Assembly: GCA_005883695.1 (NCBI GenBank)
Contig: VBBV01000061.1
Coordinates: 1-18,603 of the forward strand
Source of the DNA: Candidatus Bathyarchaeota archaeon
GTDB lineage: Archaea > Thermoproteota > Bathyarchaeia > 40CM-2-53-6
Reading direction: 5' to 3'
Length of the DNA: 18,603 nt
The notes below the pieces were generated by a model. That model ran no database searches. It was given only the letters and a program-made list of their open reading frames with translations, and was not told where the DNA came from. The translations under genes and the position numbers were made by a program. Shown here in pieces: positions 14,131 to 18,603 of this stretch (position 1 is the first letter of the stretch; every line of letters begins with the position of its first letter).

Positions 14131-14688
14131 TTGCAGAAATCTGTTGTAAAGCAGAACGCGGGTAGCTGGGCGCGCATTGAACAGGTCACGGTCAAGTGCT
14201 CACCACAGAAGGCAAAGATTGACGACAATCTCGCGTTCACCGTAGGTTTCCGGCTTGACGGCCTCGTCCGCCGGAACTTTCATCAGAAGTTCTGGGAAGC
14301 TGCCTACGACCAGCATGACGGTGGGCTTCGGATGGCTTTCAAGGCTGACCTGCGCAAATCGGGAGTTCGATTGCTCGCTAAGCCGTTGAAGGAGGAGAAG
14401 TTCGTCCGGAGGGCAGTTTTCTTCTGGACACGGAACCCAGAGATCCCCCACCGTGTCTGGATGACCGTCGCGACAGAATTCGAGACCATCCTCTACCCGA
14501 AAACAGAGGAGGAAGCTAGAGAGATGATGTTCAATGTGACGCGGAGCTTCGAGCTGCCGGCGAGCTCACTTGGGAAAGGCAATCACAGTCTAGGAGCCAA
14601 TGTGAGCGCCAAGTGGGGCAAACACGTCTTCACTGAACGGGGAGAGGCGTCAGGGAAGTCACCCCCTCTGAAGATTCAGATTGAATGA
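14131..14688 (+). CDS. 185-aa protein of unknown function
   Basis: A soluble, basic protein starting from TTG 14131, which follows GGTGG (14120-14124) by 6 nt. It opens MQKSVVKQNAGSWARIEQVT and alternates charged and hydrophobic residues with beta-rich character (KIDDNLAFTVGFRLDGLVRR). It contains a conserved-looking aromatic segment AVFFWTRNPEIPHRVWMTVA, and a helical stretch EEEAREMMFNVTRSFELPAS follows. No signal peptide, membrane helix or catalytic motif is seen. I do not recognise the family. The gene is divergent from the peptidase and upstream of a small open frame. Coding is well supported by length, ribosome site and codon use. Confidence 0.75.
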   Translation: MQKSVVKQNAGSWARIEQVTVKCSPQKAKIDDNLAFTVGFRLDGLVRRNFHQKFWEAAYDQHDGGLRMAFKADLRKSGVRLLAKPLKEEKFVRRAVFFWTRNPEIPHRVWMTVATEFETILYPKTEEEAREMMFNVTRSFELPASSLGKGNHSLGANVSAKWGKHVFTERGEASGKSPPLKIQIE

Positions 14689-14773
14689 ACTTTTTCAATT
14701 CCACTGCCCAAATGACAACGTTATCTTTATGTGGCAAGATCAGCGGAGACGATTGAATTAGGCGAATCTCAAC

Positions 14774-14920
14774 TTGGCAAAATATGACGGGATCAGGGGA
14801 CAGGAAATCTTGGAGATTGAAGAGGGAGAGAACGAAGTGACAATCATTCTGAGAGACAACCGCTACCTCTTCGTCAAAATCGTAGATGGAAAGCTCGTTA
14901 CAAACTCTGTACCCGAGTAG
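14774..14920 (+). CDS. Small 48-aa protein (candidate)
   Basis: From TTG 14774 the frame reads MAKYDGIRGQEILEIEEGEN and then EVTIILRDNRYLFVKIVDGK up to TAG 14918-14920. It has alternating beta-strand character like a small barrel and biased codon use typical of the neighbourhood. A TATA-like CTTTATG is at about 14724-14730. An in-frame TAG just upstream rules out a much longer form. I see no known motif. It may be a small nucleic-acid- or protein-binding factor. Confidence 0.45.
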   Translation: MAKYDGIRGQEILEIEEGENEVTIILRDNRYLFVKIVDGKLVTNSVPE

Positions 14921-14988
14921 GCTGCGACTAGATCCTCATTACCAACTTGTCGGACGATTCCTGTCCATCCGGCGATTGCGGGTGCGCG

Positions 14989-15381
14989 TCAGACGACCTT
15001 GTTGATCAGCATTAAGACCAGAATGGTCACGGAAGGAAACTCATTCCCAAGATCGGTAGGATCGTTGCTCTCTGCGATAAACCCATAGATCTGGAATACG
15101 AGTGCAACGACAAGAAGGGCAAGCAAGATGTTGTGCTGTTTTCTTAGCCCTGCAAGGGACTGTTTCTTCCGCATGACCCCAATCACTAAGAGAGCTACAA
15201 TCGATATTGCCAGAATTGCGTAATCGTCCAATGAGTGGGCGAGCATGTCGCCTTCTAACCCTATGAAGGCTCCAACAATCTCTATCAACACGATAAACAG
15301 GACGATGAAAGCCCGGCGCTTCGCCAGCTCACGAGCTATGGATTTTTCCTCGGGGACATCGGTGGACATGTTGGTCTTCAT
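14989..15381 (-). CDS. Four-helix small membrane protein
   Basis: The product is 130 aa. A charged N-terminus (MKTNMSTDVPEEKSIARELA) is followed by hydrophobic helices at about 24-41, 54-70, 84-102 and 115-130, with RKKQ and KQHN loops setting topology by positive charges. No catalytic residue or family signature is recognised. It is a single minus-strand gene between small plus-strand frames. An internal ATG at residue 5 is an alternative start. The clear four-helix pattern supports real coding. Confidence 0.65.
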   Translation of the reverse strand: MKTNMSTDVPEEKSIARELAKRRAFIVLFIVLIEIVGAFIGLEGDMLAHSLDDYAILAISIVALLVIGVMRKKQSLAGLRKQHNILLALLVVALVFQIYGFIAESNDPTDLGNEFPSVTILVLMLINKVV

Positions 15382-15431
15382 GGCAGGTCAATCTTCCTGG
15401 GTTTCTGACGCGCAGACTCGGGGGGCTGTAC

Positions 15432-15611
15432 TTGACGATTATGAAAGAACTCTACGATGAGTATGAGGTTGATGTCGACATCAAGGCGATGATTAGGTCC
15501 CGAATCTTTCCCTACTCGTTGCGCCGGAGGGAACTCTCACACTTTGAGGACTATCTTTCCAAAGTGCTCGCTCTTTTCCATCCTCTCCTGAGCCTTCGCC
15601 GCTTCCACTAG
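15432..15611 (+). CDS. Short 59-aa open frame overlapping the ADH 3' end (candidate)
   Basis: TTG 15432 follows a GGGGGG stretch (about 15420-15425) at ribosome-site distance and reads MTIMKELYDEYEVDVDIKAM, an acidic, helical, protein-like start. ATG 15441 is an alternative. The second half (RSRIFPYSLRRRELSHFEDY onwards) overlaps the convergent ADH gene by 75 nt on the opposite strand, so it may partly reflect that gene's codons. No motif is recognised. It may be a real small gene, or a truncated one whose end reads into its neighbour. Confidence 0.35.
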   Translation: MTIMKELYDEYEVDVDIKAMIRSRIFPYSLRRRELSHFEDYLSKVLALFHPLLSLRRFH

Positions 15612-16500
15612 CGGAAAAACGGAGTCGACCACAGGCTTGAGTTTCCCGTCTTCGAAGAAGCTGAGGACTTTGAGGAGCTCTCCTCGTCCCCCCATAAACG
15701 ACCCCATGAGGGAAAACTGTTTGACGAAGACGTATCGGATGTCTATCTCAGCCTTTCCGCCGCTGGTGACGCCGCAGTTGACTAACCGTCCTGCGGGAGC
15801 CATGGACTTCATGCTCTCCTCCCAAGTTGCCTCTCCGATATGGTCGAAGACAACGTTGGCCTTTCGTCCATTTGTTACTCGTTTGATTTCGCTAGGTATG
15901 TCCTGAGTATGATGGTTGAGAACGAAGTCTGCTCCGAGTTTCTCAGCCTTCTCCCTCTTGGTGTCGCTCCCGACGGTAGCAATGACTTTCGCGCCTAACA
16001 GTTTAGCAACTTGGACAGCGGCACTTCCCACACCACTCCCTGCCGCCCACACCGAGTGGGATGGCGGCAGCTTGTTCGAAACTTAGCTTGTCAGGAATTG
16101 GAAGAGCATTCGCTCCAGGAAGAGCAACATATTCAGCGTAGCCGCCCTGTGTCTCGTATCCGATGATCTTGTACGACTCGCATAGACTATCCCAGCCATT
16201 GCTGCAGTAATCACAGATTCCGCAGCTTATTCCGGGGACGATCAAGACCTTCTCGCCCTTGGGATGTCCGGAAACTAGGTTGCCGATTTCAGAGATCTCT
16301 CCGGAAATATCAGAGCCAGATATGTGAGGTAAGGGAATTCTCTCACTTCTAGTTCCACCCCTTGCCCAAATATCAAGATGGTTCAGTGCACACGCTCTTA
16401 CTCTTACTAGAGCCTCCGCGGGGCCAATTTTCGGGCTAGGCACCTCCTCGAACTGAAGCTTCTCAAGTCCACCGAACTCGTGAAATCTGACAGCCTTCAA
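15537..16500 (-). pseudogene. Zinc-dependent alcohol dehydrogenase (MDR family) with an internal deletion
   Basis: A medium-chain dehydrogenase that would oxidise or reduce alcohols and quinones with NAD(P). The N-terminal GroES-like half starts from ATG 16500, MKAVRFHEFGGLEKLQFEEV, with catalytic-zinc residues Cys37 and His59 and structural-zinc Cys93, 96, 99 and 107 (CGICDYC.......C). It runs to SFEQAAAIPL. The Rossmann half then appears in another frame, beginning VWAAGSGVGSAAVQVAKLLG and ending FGKIVLKV at 15537. The segment of about 20-25 residues that normally links these (helix plus first strand) is absent, so the defect is a small deletion with loss of frame, not a simple slip. Perfect 8-bp inverted repeats CTGCCGCC/GGCGGCAG flank the junction (16040-16047, 16063-16070). 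A clear TATA box precedes the gene. Confidence 0.85.
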
Positions 16501-16532
16501 AACGGTCCCCTGGTGTAATCAGAAAATGACGG

Positions 16533-16539
16533 TTTTAAG
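16533..16539 (-). promoter_or_regulatory. TATA box for the alcohol dehydrogenase gene
   Basis: Minus-strand AACTTAAAACC lies about 33-39 nt before ATG 16500, in the region divergent from the winged-helix gene. The spacing suggests a short leader. Confidence 0.4.
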
Positions 16540-16616
16540 TTCACGCGAGGGTCCTGTCGACAGTCTACCCTTAACTACCTCTCTCAATCCTTAACCAAAA
16601 TCTAGATCGGCTAACC

Positions 16617-17069
16617 ATGTCCACGGGCTCGACTGAGGTCAGCGCTGACAGGATAGCGAGCGAGCTCAAAGGCAATACTCTGAGAGTTTACTGGTTCGTG
16701 ATGAACGCCTCCAACCAGACGGTTGGGGTCCGGGAGGCTCAGAGAGCCTTGAACTTCTCAAGCCCCACCCTCGCCCTCTACCATCTGGATAAGCTTCGAG
16801 ACCTCGGCCTTGTCTCCCGTGACTCTGGAGGGTACAAGCTGATCAAAGAGGTGAAAGTAGACGTCCTCAAGCAGTTCATGAAGCTCCCCGGCCAGTTCTT
16901 CGTTCCCAGATTCTCCCTCTACGCCGTCCTGTTCACAGTCCTAACCATCTACTATGCCCTAAACCTCGTCACAGTCGATTTCTTCGCTTTCTTCGGCCTA
17001 CTTTTCGGAGGACTGGGCTCAGCAATCTTCTGGTTTGAAGCCGTCAAGACCTGGAGGCAGAGGCCTTAG
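16617..17069 (+). CDS. Membrane-tethered winged-helix protein
   Basis: The product is 150 aa. The N-terminal domain (about 20-80) is a winged helix of ArsR/MarR-like type. It includes a first helix NTLRVYWFVM, helix-turn-helix SNQTVGVREAQRALNFSSPT with recognition helix LALYHLDKLRDLGL, and a wing VSRDSGGYKLIKE. Two hydrophobic helices follow at about 95-117 and 121-141, ending in a basic tail WRQRP. Such one-component membrane regulators are frequent in Thermoproteota and are thought to link DNA binding to the membrane. No ligand is known. It starts from ATG 16617 with no clear ribosome site, perhaps leaderless. The DUF4382-like gene follows 80 nt downstream in the same direction, so a functional link is possible. 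Confidence 0.8.
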   Translation: MSTGSTEVSADRIASELKGNTLRVYWFVMNASNQTVGVREAQRALNFSSPTLALYHLDKLRDLGLVSRDSGGYKLIKEVKVDVLKQFMKLPGQFFVPRFSLYAVLFTVLTIYYALNLVTVDFFAFFGLLFGGLGSAIFWFEAVKTWRQRP

Positions 17070-17149
17070 AACTCATCAAAATCTAGAACAGATGTTCAAA
17101 ATCGTTGAGTTAATTGACAGAGTGACCCTAACTTAGGAGGAATAGACTG

Positions 17150-17770
17150 ATGGATCTGGCAACCAGAAAGATGGTTTACTATGGCCTTGTAGGGCTACTT
17201 ATAGCCGGGTCAACCGTGGCGCTCTTTCAAGCGTCACCCTTTCAGATCTTACCGAAGGACGGAACCCTCTCAATTTACTTGTCGAATATACAACCAGATA
17301 TATTAGTGAATCCAAATGTCGCCAGTGCTACGCAAGCCTCATCAGCGAATGCACCCGGAAGAACATGCGGAGCGGTCCTCAGCCTAAACCTTACGATTGA
17401 CCGCGTGACCATCCATAAGAACGGTGACACGAATGACGGTGGTATGGTCGTTTCAAATACGAAATTCATTTTTGACGTTTGTAGATCCTTCGACGTGTCA
17501 ACGCTCATCTCCAACTCCGAGGTTCCTGTTGAGAACGTAACAATGGTAAGCTTGCATGTGGCTAGCGCCGCGGCAGCGGTCCAAGGGCTTAGTGGACCCC
17601 AGTCGGTAAAGGTGCCAAGCGACGAACTAAGGATTCCTGTGAGCCCTGTGGTTCAAATCAAGGCTCAAATGAACTCGAACATCGTGATTTCAGGTACGGC
17701 CCACATTGTATTCCAAGGAAACGGCAACATAACCCTGACACCGGTCCTTCAGGCCGGACCAAAACCCTAG
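17150..17770 (+). CDS. DUF4382-like secreted or surface protein
   Basis: The product is 206 aa. An N-terminal hydrophobic segment (about 9-27, VYYGLVGLLIAGSTVALFQA) acts as signal peptide or membrane anchor. The rest is beta-rich, with the sequence style of DUF4382 domains: GTLSIYLSNIQPD, LNLTIDRVTIHKNG, FDVSTLISNSEVPVENVTMV, a segment ending VKVPSDELRIPV, and strands SNIVISGTAHIVFQGNG. Two cysteines (TCGAV and DVCRS) may form a disulfide, and several N-x-S/T sites suit a glycosylated surface protein. The function of DUF4382 proteins is not established. ATG 17150 has a strong ribosome site GGAGG at 17136-17140. It follows the winged-helix gene and is convergent with the tRNA gene. Confidence 0.7.
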   Translation: MDLATRKMVYYGLVGLLIAGSTVALFQASPFQILPKDGTLSIYLSNIQPDILVNPNVASATQASSANAPGRTCGAVLSLNLTIDRVTIHKNGDTNDGGMVVSNTKFIFDVCRSFDVSTLISNSEVPVENVTMVSLHVASAAAAVQGLSGPQSVKVPSDELRIPVSPVVQIKAQMNSNIVISGTAHIVFQGNGNITLTPVLQAGPKP

Positions 17771-17806
17771 ATTCTCTTATCTCCCAGATTGGTAGCGGGG
17801 GGTGGA

Positions 17807-17830
17807 TTTTCGGGTCCCACCCGGGGGCCC
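17807..17830 (-). other. tRNA intron 2 (24 nt, T loop, site 59/60)
   Basis: Outer helix is the T stem GGTGG/CCACC. Central helix is TTCG/CGAA, with bulges AAG (5' strand) and AAT (3' strand) and an inner GC-rich helix. Cuts after the second base of each bulge join TTCGAA to T, giving the standard seven-base T loop TTCGAAT. This is a textbook bulge-helix-bulge at a non-canonical position. Confidence 0.87.
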
Positions 17831-17842
17831 TTCGAACCACCG

Positions 17843-17868
17843 CTTGAGGATCGAATTCGCATCGATCA
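17843..17868 (-). other. tRNA intron 1 (26 nt, variable loop, site 47/48)
   Basis: On the minus strand the pre-tRNA folds with central helix TGAG/CTCA, a 3-nt bulge ATT on the 5' strand, a 3-nt bulge AGC on the 3' strand, and an inner helix GATCGA/TCGATC with loop TGCGAAT. Cuts after the second base of each bulge leave AGAT joined to C, the usual AGATC variable loop of archaeal initiator tRNAs. Confidence 0.85.
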
Positions 17869-17944
17869 ATCTCAGGGTTATGAGCCCTGCGGGTTAAACC
17901 TGGCTACCCCACCCCGCTACGCGCTTCGGCGTAACCCTTTCGGG

Positions 17945-17952
17945 TATTAAAG
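17945..17952 (-). promoter_or_regulatory. TATA box for the initiator tRNA gene
   Basis: Minus-strand CTTTAATA lies 27-34 nt before the first base of the tRNA, the expected distance for archaeal TBP and TFB. A GC hairpin-like stretch lies between box and gene. Confidence 0.55.
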
Positions 17953-18017
17953 TACGAGCGCGTCGTATGAATGTAATTTCCACTTAGTCGGAGCATCATG
18001 CCAAGATACGTAGGCGT

Positions 18018-18603
18018 CTAGCTGTCAGACACAATTGACATTGAAACTAGCGATTCTAGAGCCTGGTCAATGATAGCGTTGTTTATTTCGGGAGATGCGG
18101 AGTGACTAATTCCATATCTGGAAGCTGGTTTGGTCAAATGTCGATGCGTCCTCGGGGGCGGAAGATAGAGTCCCAGCGAAATTGTTCGATGGTCTAGCTT
18201 CTGGATCCGTGATGTTTTCGGAAGGCGGGCTTTGCATTTCTTGCATCTGAATCCTTGACCCTTGCCCATAGATTCGCACCGAGCTCCGCAGAAAGAACAG
18301 CGAGGGTTCTCCAGCCGAACCGTATCCACCAGACCCGTCACCTCCAGCTTCTCAACATTCAAGGTCAATTCTCCAGGGGGTAGAGGACGGATTCCACCCG
18401 AAACAGTAACCGAGTCCCCGGGGACTAGCTGGAGGGCCGTCTCACGAACGGGTCCCGTTGCACGGTAGGCTGCGCAATCGACCGAGCCTGTCTCGTCGCT
18501 TGTTCTAAAAATTACGTGGCCTCCGCGGAGGACCCGAGGGGCACCGCTGACTATACCAACAATCACCGTGGACTGGTAGGGTCGGAGTATTTCGATTTTT
18601 CTA
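18018..18603 (-). CDS. tiaS: tRNA(Ile2) 2-agmatinylcytidine synthetase TiaS, C-terminal part (5' partial)
   Basis: The frame is open to the window edge and reads IEILRPYQSTVIVGIVSGAP and RVLRGGHVIFRTSDETGSV. This matches the OB-fold domain of TiaS (GGHVIF, then VDCAAYRATGPVRE and LVPGDSVTVSGGIRP). A zinc ribbon follows with CSFCGARC and the signature SMGKGQGFRCKKCKAR, then the C-terminal basic region with YLPPPRTHRHLTKPASRYGI. TiaS attaches agmatine to C34 of the CAU anticodon of tRNA-Ile2 using ATP, so that it reads AUA, an archaea-specific modification. The catalytic kinase-like N-terminal domains lie beyond the window. A GTG at 18566 is internal and not the start. It lies about 100 nt upstream of the initiator tRNA gene, which also has a CAT anticodon. 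Confidence 0.9.
   Translation of the reverse strand, partial: RKIEILRPYQSTVIVGIVSGAPRVLRGGHVIFRTSDETGSVDCAAYRATGPVRETALQLVPGDSVTVSGGIRPLPPGELTLNVEKLEVTGLVDTVRLENPRCSFCGARCESMGKGQGFRCKKCKARLPKTSRIQKLDHRTISLGLYLPPPRTHRHLTKPASRYGISHSASPEINNAIIDQALESLVSMSIVSDS

Larger units (their letters stand above)
17790..17918 (-). tRNA. Initiator tRNA-Met (CAT) with two non-canonical introns
   Basis: Reading the minus strand from 17918: acceptor AGCGGGG (17918-17912), T8 G9, D stem GGGT/ACCC with an 11-nt loop, anticodon stem CAGGG/CCCTG with loop CTCATAA (anticodon CAT at 17882-17880), variable loop, T stem GGTGG/CCACC, acceptor CCCCGCT (17800-17794), A73 and an encoded CCA (17792-17790). A1-T72 and three G-C pairs at the base of the anticodon stem mark the initiator type. 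The unspliced gene is 129 nt. Removing a 26-nt intron in the variable loop (after AGAT, before C48) and a 24-nt intron in the T loop (TTCGAA|T) gives a normal 79-nt tRNA. Both have a bulge-helix-bulge fold. The upstream TATA box is well placed. Confidence 0.92.

Noticed and set aside
17790..17918. Elongator tRNA-Met or tRNA-Ile2 (both CAT)
   Set aside because: A1-T72 pair and the GGG/CCC pairs at the end of the anticodon stem are initiator features.

Overview
The window looks like chromosomal DNA of an archaeon of the Thermoproteota, plausibly a Bathyarchaeia-like or related mesophilic lineage. The lineage is an inference from gene content, not a database match. Supporting signs are a tetraether lipid synthase (Tes), the C-terminus of TiaS, an archaeal initiator tRNA with two bulge-helix-bulge introns at non-canonical sites, an Elf1-type zinc ribbon, a TrmB-like regulator, an F420-linked flavoprotein, many TTG starts and short AT-rich promoters close to the starts. 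I see no phage, insertion sequence or CRISPR array.

Layout: 1-837 is the end of an F420 hydrogenase/dehydrogenase beta-subunit family gene. 838-1426 is mostly non-coding, with three similar AT-palindrome plus ATGGGC blocks and a probably frameshifted short gene. 1427-2160 (minus) holds a 45-aa zinc ribbon coupled by a TTGA overlap to a membrane-anchored protein with a U1-like C2H2 zinc finger. 2409-2579 is a 56-aa zinc ribbon. 2601-3824 (minus) is a two-gene operon of unknown function with a four-helix membrane protein. 3928-5214 is seryl-tRNA synthetase. 5274-6005 (minus) is a VIT/CCC1-like metal transporter. 6116-6716 is an acetyltransferase gene with an apparent frameshift. 6813-7199 (minus) is a glyoxalase-fold protein. 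7325-7430 is an array of about eight TTTTGAAA-type repeats with a 14-nt period.

7543-7830 (minus) is a small membrane protein, divergent from an Elf1-like factor with a long acidic tail (8035-8658). 8671-10287 (minus) carries an MFS transporter and an upstream TrmB-like regulator, separated only by an in-frame TAG. This pair is divergent from Tes (10385-12049), and overlapping TACCC/GGGTA palindromes lie between them. 12160-14010 (minus) is an S9-family peptidase. 14131-15611 holds small unknown genes and a four-helix membrane protein. 15537-16500 (minus) is a zinc alcohol dehydrogenase broken by a deletion. 16617-17770 is a membrane-tethered winged-helix protein followed by a DUF4382-like surface protein. 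17790-17918 (minus) is the initiator tRNA and 18018-18603 (minus) is the partial tiaS.

Most genes are single units or pairs, and convergent or divergent arrangements are common. The clearest connections are Tes with its divergent TrmB-like neighbour, and the translation and RNA genes (serS, tRNA-iMet, tiaS, elf1). At least three genes show disrupted frames (GNAT, ADH, MFS start), so the assembly may contain indels and these disruptions should be checked against raw reads before being called biological.
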